This document shows positions 22,974 to 30,824 of a stretch of DNA of 52,331 nucleotides, one piece after another; within the stretch, counting starts at the first letter, position 1, and every line of letters starts with the position of its first letter. Location of the stretch: positions 87,473 through 139,803 of the forward strand of contig CACIJJ010000002.1 of assembly GCA_902587025.1 (NCBI GenBank). The letters run 5' to 3'. Under the pieces are notes generated by a model. That model saw nothing but the letters and a program-made list of their open reading frames with translations. It had not been told where the DNA came from and did no database searches. The DNA comes from an uncultured Candidatus Actinomarina sp. (GTDB taxonomy: Bacteria > Actinomycetota > Acidimicrobiia > Actinomarinales > Actinomarinaceae). The position numbers and the translations under genes are program-made.

Positions 22974-24683
22974 ATGAAAAAGTATTCAATATTGTTGATA
23001 CTCTTTTTTACTTTTTGTTCTCAAACTTCAAGTAATGAAACGGTAGAAGAAGTAATTACCCCGACAACAGAGTTAATCATTGAAGAAACAAAAGAAACTC
23101 CAGAGCTTTATGTGATGTTACTGTGGCATCAGCATCAGCCCTATTATCCTAAAGACACTGATGGAAACTTTTCAAAGCCATGGGTCCGACTTCACGCAAC
23201 AAAAGATTATCTTGATATGGTTGAAATGGTACAAGATTTTGAAGGACTTCGGGTTACGTTTAATTTGACACCAACATTATTGAATCAATTAAATGAGCTC
23301 TCAAATGGATCTAGAGATATCTATTGGATTCATACAGAGGTTGAAGCTGACAAGCTTACAAACGAACAAAAAGATTTTCTAAGAGACAGATTTTTTGATA
23401 TCAACTCAAGAATCATTAATACATATCCTCGCTTTGTTGAACTCAGAAACCTTAGACAAAATCCTCAAGACTGGACCACACAAGACTATATTGATCTTCA
23501 AGTTCTATTTAATCTTGGATGGACTGATCCAAAATATCTATCATTAGACCCATTGAATAAGATTGTAGAAAAAGGTAGTAATTTTTCTGAAGCAGATAAA
23601 AAAATAATTCTTGAAATTCACAATGAGCTCATTGATAAAGTTATACCTGAACATCTTTATGCATATAAAAATAATCACATAGAGCTGATTACGACACCAT
23701 TTGCACATCCTATTTTACCCTTAATACATAACTCAGATTTGGGAAAAAGAGGAGATACAGTATCAGATTTTCCAAATAATACTTTTAATTTTGAAGATGA
23801 TGCGAGAGCCCATGTTAAGAAGGGAAAAGATATCTTTTTTGAAAATTTTGGATTTTACCCCAATGGCATGTGGCCAGCTGAAGGTGCAGTTGCCCAGGAA
23901 GTCCTCCAATATTTCAACGATGAAGATATTTCTTGGATAGCAACTGGACAAAACCCTTTAGAGAAATCACTAGATGTAAAAATTCAAAGATGGGTTGGAG
24001 GAGTAGCTTCTAAGCCAGAGTTATTATATAGACCCTGGAACACAGTTCTGTCTAATGGTGAAAAAATACCAATATTTTTTAGAGATAATTATCTATCTGA
24101 CAAAATGTTTGATTACTCAGAAAAAAGGTCTGACCTCTCAGTTAAAGAATTTGAAAATACGATTTTAAAATTACGTGAAAAAACTTCTGAGTTAGATTTT
24201 GTTCCAGTTGTTTCAATAATTGCTGATGGTGAAAATTTTTGGGAGAACTATCCAAATGATGGCATCGACTTTTTAAATGGAATGTATGCAGTCCTTACTA
24301 AATATGATTGGTTAGAGACTATAACTCCCAGTGATTATTTGAAAATGTATGGTGACAGTCTTGATACTATCGATGAACTTTATCCTTCATCTTGGTTCCA
24401 ACCAAATTTTGCAACCTGGATTGGTGAGACTGATGAAAATCAGGCTTGGGATCTTCTTTATCAAACCAGAATAGATTTTGAAGAAGCAAAAAAATCAGGA
24501 GATTACTCTGATGAACAAATAAACCAAGCGTACGAATACATGTTGTTAGCCGAAGGCTCAGACTGGTTTTGGTGGTATGGATTAGACCAAGACTCTACAG
24601 TTGATTACTATTTTGACCAAGCATTTAAAGACTTGTTAAAGATGGTCTACCTAAGTCTTGGTTTGGAAGAACCAGGTTTCTAA
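22974..24683 (+). CDS. GH57-family glycoside hydrolase lipoprotein
   Basis: A 569-residue lipoprotein ([15 protein letters not shown], lipidated cysteine) with a glycoside hydrolase family 57 catalytic domain. Visible GH57 blocks are [10 protein letters not shown] at the N-terminus, [28 protein letters not shown] (the glutamate is the likely nucleophile), [11 protein letters not shown] with the acid/base aspartate region, and [12 protein letters not shown]57 enzymes act on alpha-glucans such as starch, glycogen or pullulan. Location outside the membrane suggests use of external alpha-glucans. Precise linkage specificity is not readable. It overlaps the convergent DUF1289 gene by 4 bases. Confidence 0.87.
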   Translation: MKKYSILLILFFTFCSQTSSNETVEEVITPTTELIIEETKETPELYVMLLWHQHQPYYPKDTDGNFSKPWVRLHATKDYLDMVEMVQDFEGLRVTFNLTPTLLNQLNELSNGSRDIYWIHTEVEADKLTNEQKDFLRDRFFDINSRIINTYPRFVELRNLRQNPQDWTTQDYIDLQVLFNLGWTDPKYLSLDPLNKIVEKGSNFSEADKKIILEIHNELIDKVIPEHLYAYKNNHIELITTPFAHPILPLIHNSDLGKRGDTVSDFPNNTFNFEDDARAHVKKGKDIFFENFGFYPNGMWPAEGAVAQEVLQYFNDEDISWIATGQNPLEKSLDVKIQRWVGGVASKPELLYRPWNTVLSNGEKIPIFFRDNYLSDKMFDYSEKRSDLSVKEFENTILKLREKTSELDFVPVVSIIADGENFWENYPNDGIDFLNGMYAVLTKYDWLETITPSDYLKMYGDSLDTIDELYPSSWFQPNFATWIGETDENQAWDLLYQTRIDFEEAKKSGDYSDEQINQAYEYMLLAEGSDWFWWYGLDQDSTVDYYFDQAFKDLLKMVYLSLGLEEPGF

Positions 24684-24928
24684 TCCTGTAATTTCTGTTT
24701 TTTTAAAGGACTTGTTCCAGTCTCAACTTTTTCTTTATATGCTTTATCAAATGCTTTACGTTGCCACCCATCCATTCTATTACGACTTATTTCAATAACT
24801 TTTAATTGTTCTTCATCGTTATATTTTGACCATTCTTTAATTTCTTTTGATGTTCTTGAACACCCGTAACACAAATCAGTATCTGGATCAGTCACACAAA
24901 CATTTATACAGGGAGAGGTAATAGTCAT
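24680..24928 (-). CDS. DUF1289 small cysteine protein
   Basis: An 82-residue protein with the DUF1289 pattern: [19 protein letters not shown], then [18 protein letters not shown]. The four cysteines probably bind a metal or iron-sulfur cluster. Function unknown in the family. It starts one base after the stop of the glycerate kinase gene and is probably co-transcribed with it. Confidence 0.82.
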   Translation of the reverse strand: MTITSPCINVCVTDPDTDLCYGCSRTSKEIKEWSKYNDEEQLKVIEISRNRMDGWQRKAFDKAYKEKVETGTSPLKKQKLQD

Positions 24929-24929
24929 C

Positions 24930-25970
24930 CTATTTACCTATCTTTTTAGCCAATGTATATGCCGAATCTCTTAATGCTTTTTTTGAATTTTTCATACCTT
25001 TGTTACCTAATTCAAATGTATCTGTAAAGATACTTTCATCATTGTAGTCAAACTTGCCACCTAAAAAATAAGTCTGCCCAGTATGAAGCTTTAAAATCTC
25101 TCCAAGTACTTTTCCATTCATAGATGAAAAATCAAATTTTCCTTCACATAAGATCGCAATTTCAAAATCATTTATTTTACTTAATAGTTTTGTCTCATTT
25201 AAAAAGAATTGAGGACCTGAGATTATTTCACATCCAAGTACCTCACCCAATGCAAAACTTAAACCACCAGAGGCACCAGTCCCTTCTTTAAATGGATCTA
25301 ATGAACTATCCATTTCATTAGAAAGTAAATTCAAAATTCTCTCAACATTTTTTTCCAAAAATTTAATTTCACTATTTGCCAACCCTTTTTGGGGTCCAAA
25401 TACTTTAAAAGCATTGTTGTCACCAAGTAGTGGAATATTTGTATCGATTAAAACTTTTTTATTAACTTTTTTAAAACTCTCATTAATTTTTATATTGTTT
25501 ATTAATTTGAAATCTTTTGGCTTTGGATCTTCTATTACATCTTTATTATTTAGAAAATCAATTCCCATTTTGCTGAGTAAACCTATTCCAGCGTCATTTG
25601 TTCTAGAGCCTCCCATTGACAAAATATCTACATCCTCAATTATTTTTGCAAGGCATGATGTATTTAGATCTAAAGATAAATCATTTGTGGTTTTTATACC
25701 TATTAGCTGAGAGGTTTCAATGTATATATTTTTATTTACTTTTAAAGTCTCGACAGGCAACCATTTGCCAGAAAAATCTTGTTTCATAGACATCTGTTGT
25801 GTTTCAAAACCATATTCTTTAAATATCTCTGTTGAGTTCTCACCACCATCTGTAACTGGAAAGAATGATGATTTAATATTGTTATATTTAAATATCTTTT
25901 TTATCTCACCAATAACTTCATCGGATGTAAGTGTTCCAGAAAATTTATCAGCAAATACAGCAATTCTCAT
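24930..25970 (-). CDS. glxK: Glycerate kinase
   Basis: A 346-residue kinase of the GlxK/GarK family, which makes 2- or 3-phosphoglycerate from glycerate and ATP. The start RIAVFADKFSGTLTSDEV matches the family N-terminus (APDSFKGSL-type). Later blocks are FFPVTDGGENS, GGSRTNDAGIG, GTGASGGLSFALG and ILCEGKFDFSSMNGK. It is somewhat divergent (355-380 residues is usual). Divergent from the transhydrogenase operon across a 48-base gap. Confidence 0.85.
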   Translation of the reverse strand: MRIAVFADKFSGTLTSDEVIGEIKKIFKYNNIKSSFFPVTDGGENSTEIFKEYGFETQQMSMKQDFSGKWLPVETLKVNKNIYIETSQLIGIKTTNDLSLDLNTSCLAKIIEDVDILSMGGSRTNDAGIGLLSKMGIDFLNNKDVIEDPKPKDFKLINNIKINESFKKVNKKVLIDTNIPLLGDNNAFKVFGPQKGLANSEIKFLEKNVERILNLLSNEMDSSLDPFKEGTGASGGLSFALGEVLGCEIISGPQFFLNETKLLSKINDFEIAILCEGKFDFSSMNGKVLGEILKLHTGQTYFLGGKFDYNDESIFTDTFELGNKGMKNSKKALRDSAYTLAKKIGK

Positions 25971-26006
25971 CTTTTAAGTTTATTTATATATAACTCTTAA
26001 TAGGAA

Positions 26007-26012
26007 TAAAAT
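26007..26012 (+). promoter_or_regulatory. Putative -10 box (TAAAAT), leaderless
   Basis: TAAAAT ends 6 nt before the ATG at 26019 of the transhydrogenase operon. Confidence 0.45.
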
Positions 26013-26018
26013 AAAATA

Positions 26019-27032
26019 ATGAATATTGGGTTTTTAACAGATGTTGATGGATATAGGGCTCCAATACACCCTGAATCTTTTGAGAAATATTCTATGGACC
26101 TGCATTTAGAAAAAAATATATTTGATTACCTTAATTATCCAGATTCTAAACAAGAAAATGTAAAGACTATTTCTAAATTAAGTGATTTAGATGTTATCGC
26201 CTGCGTAGAAAATATTGAAAATAAAACAATTAAGGGTTTGAAGGAAGGGGCAGTCCTTATTGGCATATTTGATTTCGAAAAGATCGAAGAAATTAAAAAA
26301 TTAAGACCTGATATCAAGATATTGAGTTTCTTCAAACTACCTAGAATTTCACGAGCTCAAAATTTAGATGCTCTATCTTCTCAAGCTAACTTGCTTGGAT
26401 ACGCATCAGTTTTAAGAGCTGCAAAAGAGACATCTAATGTAGTACCAATGATGACAACTGCTGCAGGAAATATTCAACCTTCCAAGGTCCTGATTTTAGG
26501 AGTTGGGGTTGCAGGCCTTCAAGCAATTGCAACTGCAAAAAGACTTGGTGCTAGAGTTTGGGCTTTCGATATTAGAAAAGAAGCCAAGGATCAAGTGGAA
26601 TCTCTGGGTGCTAAATTTGTAGAAGCCAACACTGAAGCACAAGACAGTGTTTATGCGCAAGAGGTCTCTGAAGAAGAAAATCAGAAAATTCAAGAAGCAT
26701 TAAAGAAACAAGTAATTGATAGTGATATTGTTTTAACATTTGCTCAAATACCAGGAAAAAAAGCACCTGTCTTAATCGAAAAGTCAACCATTGAAAAGAT
26801 GAAAAAGAATTCTGTGATTATCGATTTAGCAGCCGGTACAGGTGGAAACTGTGAAGGTACTGTGGTGAATAAAGTTGTTGAATTAAATGGTGTAAAAATA
26901 GTTGGTGAAACAGACATTCTAAATTCCGTAAAACATGCAGCAACAAAGCTTTATTCGGAGAATGTTAGAAATTTAATCGAACTATACATAGAGAACAGTG
27001 ATGATGAGATTTTTACAGAGATGAGTTCATAA
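26019..27032 (+). CDS. pntA: NAD(P) transhydrogenase alpha subunit, NAD-binding part
   Basis: A 337-residue domain I subunit of proton-translocating transhydrogenase. It contains VVPMMTTAAGNIQPSKVLILG, the Rossmann motif GVGVAGLQAIATAKRLGA, and GKKAPVLI, as in the alanine dehydrogenase/PNT family. It binds NAD(H) in the cytosol and drives hydride transfer to NADP. Three separate genes (domain I, TM part, beta) is the arrangement seen in Rhodospirillum rubrum rather than the two-gene E. coli form. The stop overlaps the next start (TAATG). Confidence 0.93.
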   Translation: MNIGFLTDVDGYRAPIHPESFEKYSMDLHLEKNIFDYLNYPDSKQENVKTISKLSDLDVIACVENIENKTIKGLKEGAVLIGIFDFEKIEEIKKLRPDIKILSFFKLPRISRAQNLDALSSQANLLGYASVLRAAKETSNVVPMMTTAAGNIQPSKVLILGVGVAGLQAIATAKRLGARVWAFDIRKEAKDQVESLGAKFVEANTEAQDSVYAQEVSEEENQKIQEALKKQVIDSDIVLTFAQIPGKKAPVLIEKSTIEKMKKNSVIIDLAAGTGGNCEGTVVNKVVELNGVKIVGETDILNSVKHAATKLYSENVRNLIELYIENSDDEIFTEMSS

Positions 27033-27319
27033 TGGAAGCAACTTTCTTACTTACATTGTTAATAACTTTTTTAGCAAGCTTTATTGGATACGAACTCATA
27101 TCTAAAATTCCTCAGACACTACACACACCACTTATGTCTGGTTCAAATGCTATTTCAGGAATTACATTAATTGCAGCAATTCTGATATACCCAGAAGTAA
27201 GAGAATCTCAAATACTTCAAATTATCGTTTTAATTGCAATATCATTTGCAACCCTCAATATTGTTGGAGGGTTTTCAGTAACTGGCCGAATACTAGAAAT
27301 GTTTAAGAAAAATGATTGA
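27032..27319 (+). CDS. NAD(P) transhydrogenase alpha-2 membrane subunit
   Basis: A 95-residue protein with three TM helices and the family block ELISKIPQTLHTPLMSGSNA, part of the proton channel domain II. Overlaps pntB by 8 bases. Often called PntAB or PntA2. Confidence 0.92.
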   Translation: MEATFLLTLLITFLASFIGYELISKIPQTLHTPLMSGSNAISGITLIAAILIYPEVRESQILQIIVLIAISFATLNIVGGFSVTGRILEMFKKND

Positions 27320-28643
27320 AATAATATTATTGATCTCTGCTGTTTTGTTTATATTCGCCTTAAAGCTTTTTGGAAGACCATCAACGGCACATAGAGCAAA
27401 TTTATTTGCAATGCTAGCTATGGCATTAGCTGTATTTAGTGCCTTTAACTTTGATTTTTCAAAATATGATTCTGCTTTTTACATCACAATTGTTATTTCA
27501 GGACTTCTTGGAGTTTTAATATCAAAACGAGTTCAAATGACACAAATGCCTGAACTTGTTGGTTTGTTTAATGGTTTTGGCGGAGGCGCTTCTGGTGCAA
27601 TCGCATATGTTGAGTTATCTAATAGCTCCTTACCTTTTAATGATTATTTTGTAGCAATATTTTCAATGGTTATTGGAATGTTTACTTTTTCAGGAAGTCT
27701 TGTTGCAGTTATGAAACTCCGTGGAAAATTAAATAACTTTAGTTCAAAATTTGCCAATATATTTTCAGTATTTCTACCAGTCATTTTCTTTATTCCAGCA
27801 GTTTTGGAAATGGACAATTTTGTAATTGAATTTATTATCCTAGTTGCACTAATTACTGGAATTATTCGAGTTGCTGTAATTGGTGGTGCAGACATGCCTG
27901 TAGTAATTGCTTTTCTCAACTCACTTTCTGGAATAGCAGCCATGTCAGCTGGATTTATAGTAAATAGTATTATCTTGATCGTAGCTGGTGCTTTGGTAGG
28001 TGCATCTGGAATAATTCTTACACTCCTCATGTGTGCTGCAATGAATCGTACACTTTTAGATGTTCTTAAAGGTGGTTTTGGTAATACAACGATTAATAAT
28101 GAATATGAAAAAGATCCAATTAGCACCTCTCCAGAAGATGTTGCAATTCAATTAAGCTATGCAGAATCTGTAGTTATTGTTCCTGGATACGGAATGGCAG
28201 TTGCACAAGCTCAAGCAGCTGTTAAAGAATTAACAAATACTTTGAAAGATAAAAATATTGAAGTTAAGTTCGCTATACATCCAGTAGCCGGAAGAATGCC
28301 TGGGCATATGAATGTTCTTTTAGCCGAGGTAGACATTGATTATGAAGATATGTTTACTTTAGAAGATATAAATTCTGATTTTTCATCAACGGATGTTGTG
28401 CTAGTTTTGGGAGCAAACGATGTTGTTAATCCATTGGCTAGAACTGATGAAGATTCTCCAATCTATGGAATGCCAATACTGGATGTAGACCTTGCAAGAC
28501 AAGTAATTGTTATAAAAAGATCTATGTCACCTGGTTACGCAGGTATTGCAAATCCACTATTTATTAACGATAATGCAAAGATGCTCTTTACCGATGCAAA
28601 AGAAGGTTTAGAAAATATAATCAAATCTTTTGAGCTAGTGTAA
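27312..28643 (+). CDS. pntB: NAD(P) transhydrogenase beta subunit
   Basis: A 443-residue subunit with about eight or nine TM helices (1-260) and the NADP(H)-binding domain III (about 275-443). Diagnostic blocks are VPGYGMAVAQAQ, IHPVAGRMPGHMNVLLAEV, VLGANDVVNP and KRSMSPGYAGIANPLF. It couples proton entry to NADPH formation from NADH. The neighbouring fatty acid genes would use the NADPH, although they are 5 kb away. Confidence 0.95.
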   Translation: MIEIILLISAVLFIFALKLFGRPSTAHRANLFAMLAMALAVFSAFNFDFSKYDSAFYITIVISGLLGVLISKRVQMTQMPELVGLFNGFGGGASGAIAYVELSNSSLPFNDYFVAIFSMVIGMFTFSGSLVAVMKLRGKLNNFSSKFANIFSVFLPVIFFIPAVLEMDNFVIEFIILVALITGIIRVAVIGGADMPVVIAFLNSLSGIAAMSAGFIVNSIILIVAGALVGASGIILTLLMCAAMNRTLLDVLKGGFGNTTINNEYEKDPISTSPEDVAIQLSYAESVVIVPGYGMAVAQAQAAVKELTNTLKDKNIEVKFAIHPVAGRMPGHMNVLLAEVDIDYEDMFTLEDINSDFSSTDVVLVLGANDVVNPLARTDEDSPIYGMPILDVDLARQVIVIKRSMSPGYAGIANPLFINDNAKMLFTDAKEGLENIIKSFELV

Positions 28644-28664
28644 TAAATTACAATAAATGAGATT

Positions 28665-29231
28665 GTGAAAACCCATACCAAAACATCTAAGTTTATACAC
28701 TGGACATTTTCTTTGTTATATGCCTATGGAATATTTAAACAAGTAGAAGAATTAGATCAATTGAATAATCCGTCAATACTCATGGTTGAAATTGTCTTTG
28801 CTGGAATATTTTTGGGGATTGTTTTTATTAGATATTTCTATATGAAAGATGTTGATACTTTGTTAGGTGCCAAAGTTGAAATACCAAAAGGACATTTATT
28901 CATTGCTAAAACAATCCATAGGCTTGTTTATTTAACTTTAATTTTATTGCCAACTACAGGTTTGATTATTGCTGCTTTATTTGCATACAGTCTTCCTGGC
29001 ATTAACTTTGCGGTTGCAATTCATGAATTTTCAGCATTCCTTAGTTATGCATTGATCGGCATACATATAGTTGCTTCCATTTATTCACGATTGAAAGGCG
29101 AGGGGGTATGGGACGCTATGGTTCCAATATGGAAAGAGAAAGAAAAAATAGATTCTGAAATTTTATCTAATTTAGAAACGATTGAAAATAAAGTTTATAA
29201 AAAAACAGAAGAAATCTTCAAGATAAAATAA
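28665..29231 (+). CDS. Cytochrome b561-like membrane protein
   Basis: A 188-residue four-TM protein starting with GTG at 28665. Histidines sit in the pattern of prokaryotic cytochrome b561/Ni-hydrogenase b subunits: FIHWTF in helix 1, TIHRLVYL in helix 3 region, then AIHEFSAF and GIHIVAS in helix 4. It probably holds two b hemes and passes electrons across or within the membrane, perhaps with quinones. It follows the transhydrogenase operon by 21 bases but no functional link is known. It ends one base before the stop of the convergent gene. Confidence 0.78.
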   Translation: MKTHTKTSKFIHWTFSLLYAYGIFKQVEELDQLNNPSILMVEIVFAGIFLGIVFIRYFYMKDVDTLLGAKVEIPKGHLFIAKTIHRLVYLTLILLPTTGLIIAALFAYSLPGINFAVAIHEFSAFLSYALIGIHIVASIYSRLKGEGVWDAMVPIWKEKEKIDSEILSNLETIENKVYKKTEEIFKIK

Positions 29232-29232
29232 T

Positions 29233-29748
29233 TTACTTTAAAGATTTAGCAAGATTTAGTACTTCATGCATAGTATTTACAATTTCTTCTGGTTTGTAAT
29301 ATTTTATAAATAATATTTTCCTGGAATTTACAACAGTATCAGAAACTCTTAATCTTCTTAGAGTTTTTTGTGCCTCTTCAATTTTTGAATCATTTCTTTC
29401 TATAAATAATTCTGTGAGATGCTCGTCATCACCGTCAATTTCACCTTTCCAATTTATTTTGATACCCATATCTAAGCTTTGAGGAAAAAATGCATAGAAA
29501 GAAACATACGTTGTTGAGGAACGACCATGACTTCTTGTAAAAACTTCTATTTCACATCTATATCCGTCTATCTCTCCAAATATTTTTTTCTTTCTAAAGA
29601 TATTTCCTGGAATATCAATCTGGAAATTCAAAACTTCTGATGCTTTTTCCAATGCTTTATTTATTTTTTTATTTAACGTAACAATCAACCATATAATTGG
29701 CGCTAATACAACTGTGATAACAGTTATTAGTGTGAGGGTTTCTTCCAT
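29233..29748 (-). CDS. Hypothetical single-TM protein
   Basis: A 171-residue protein with an N-terminal TM helix (about 4-24) then a soluble domain of mixed strands and helices (KIFGEIDGYRCEIEV...TTYVSFYAFFP). I recognise no family. It lies 5 bases after the GAPDH-like gene and is probably co-transcribed with it. Confidence 0.6.
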   Translation of the reverse strand: MEETLTLITVITVVLAPIIWLIVTLNKKINKALEKASEVLNFQIDIPGNIFRKKKIFGEIDGYRCEIEVFTRSHGRSSTTYVSFYAFFPQSLDMGIKINWKGEIDGDDEHLTELFIERNDSKIEEAQKTLRRLRVSDTVVNSRKILFIKYYKPEEIVNTMHEVLNLAKSLK

Positions 29749-29753
29749 GAAAA

Positions 29754-30794
29754 TTAAATGTTTTTGAATATGTATTTATCGAATACACTCATCTTATCTA
29801 TCCAGCTATCCTTATAAAAATAATTTACTGATGCTGCAACAGAGGATAATAATGCGTTTCCATCTTGGGGAGTAAAACAATACCCTGTTAAATTGTTATT
29901 TTTTACATGTAGAGATTCCTTTGCAATAATTCCATGTGATAAAAGTCTTCCATGATAACCATGATCTCTACCAAATGAAAAAACTTTATTTGAGGAAAGT
30001 TTTTCAGTGGACATTAAAAATTCACTATTTTTTAAGTCATCTGAAATATTTTCTAGATCAATATTTTCTTCAAATGATAAATTAAACCATAAAGTGTGCA
30101 TGTATTGAGTTGGTAACTTGATAGCTGAAGAAAATAGATTTAAATCTTTTCCTTCTTGTTGAAATAATTCAAAAACATCTCTTGCATGATGAGTTCCAAA
30201 TTCCTGATTGTCATGTTTTGTAATTGTTGGAGAAGGTGAAAATGAATCATTTTGGGAAACATCATTAGCTCTTCTTAAACAGACAAAACGTCCTTCGCTA
30301 AGATTTCTCTCCTTATCTAAGGAAAATGTTTTTACTATTGATGCAATATTGTGAGTATTACAAGATGCTATTAGATATTTATTCTGTTCTTGATTCAAAG
30401 AATCATTATTTATGCCCCATGCAAAGAAAGGACCAAATCCATGTTCCGATCCCTGTGCCAAATATCGTTTATCTTTGTCTAAATTTGAATAAATTTCATC
30501 CCAGTTTTTATTGCCAGATGGAGTACAGTCAATAATTACTTGGTTTTCTTCATAACTCTTCTCTAATTGTTCAACACTGAAGCCCATTGATACAAAATCA
30601 TTTTTTGCTTCCGAAGTGGCAACAAGTTTTGCACCTTTTCTAATTAAAGCTTCTACTTTCCCTTTTTCATCTGATAGTGGAGTTCTTTTGAAAAATGAGA
30701 CATTATCGATTCCTAGTTCTTTCTTATGTTGCGCAAGAAGACCAATTAGCGGCTCACCAATTGTTCCTGTACCGACGATTAATATATTTTTCAT
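29754..30794 (-). CDS. Type II (archaeal-type) glyceraldehyde-3-phosphate dehydrogenase-like protein
   Basis: A 346-residue dehydrogenase resembling archaeal type II GAPDH. Landmarks: Rossmann VGTGTIGEPL near the N-terminus, IIDCTPSGNKN, the catalytic-cysteine loop ASCNTHNI (cysteine about residue 145), VCLRRANDVSQND, and FGTHHARDV, where archaeal enzymes have PSHHGPDV with the catalytic histidine. IKLPTQYMHTLWFNLSF matches their VPTTLMHxHTL segment. It differs clearly from ordinary bacterial GapA (SCTTNCLAP). The start is ATG 30794, with a GTG three bases upstream. It is divergent from the PPDK gene. An unrelated dehydrogenase activity on a similar substrate is possible. Confidence 0.65.
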   Translation of the reverse strand: MKNILIVGTGTIGEPLIGLLAQHKKELGIDNVSFFKRTPLSDEKGKVEALIRKGAKLVATSEAKNDFVSMGFSVEQLEKSYEENQVIIDCTPSGNKNWDEIYSNLDKDKRYLAQGSEHGFGPFFAWGINNDSLNQEQNKYLIASCNTHNIASIVKTFSLDKERNLSEGRFVCLRRANDVSQNDSFSPSPTITKHDNQEFGTHHARDVFELFQQEGKDLNLFSSAIKLPTQYMHTLWFNLSFEENIDLENISDDLKNSEFLMSTEKLSSNKVFSFGRDHGYHGRLLSHGIIAKESLHVKNNNLTGYCFTPQDGNALLSSVAASVNYFYKDSWIDKMSVFDKYIFKNI

Positions 30795-30824
30795 CACTAT
30801 ATTAAGATAAGAATATCAAACCTA

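Noticed and set aside
27644-28126. 160-residue minus-strand ORF
   Set aside because: Antisense to the TM part of pntB; it shows no motif of its own.
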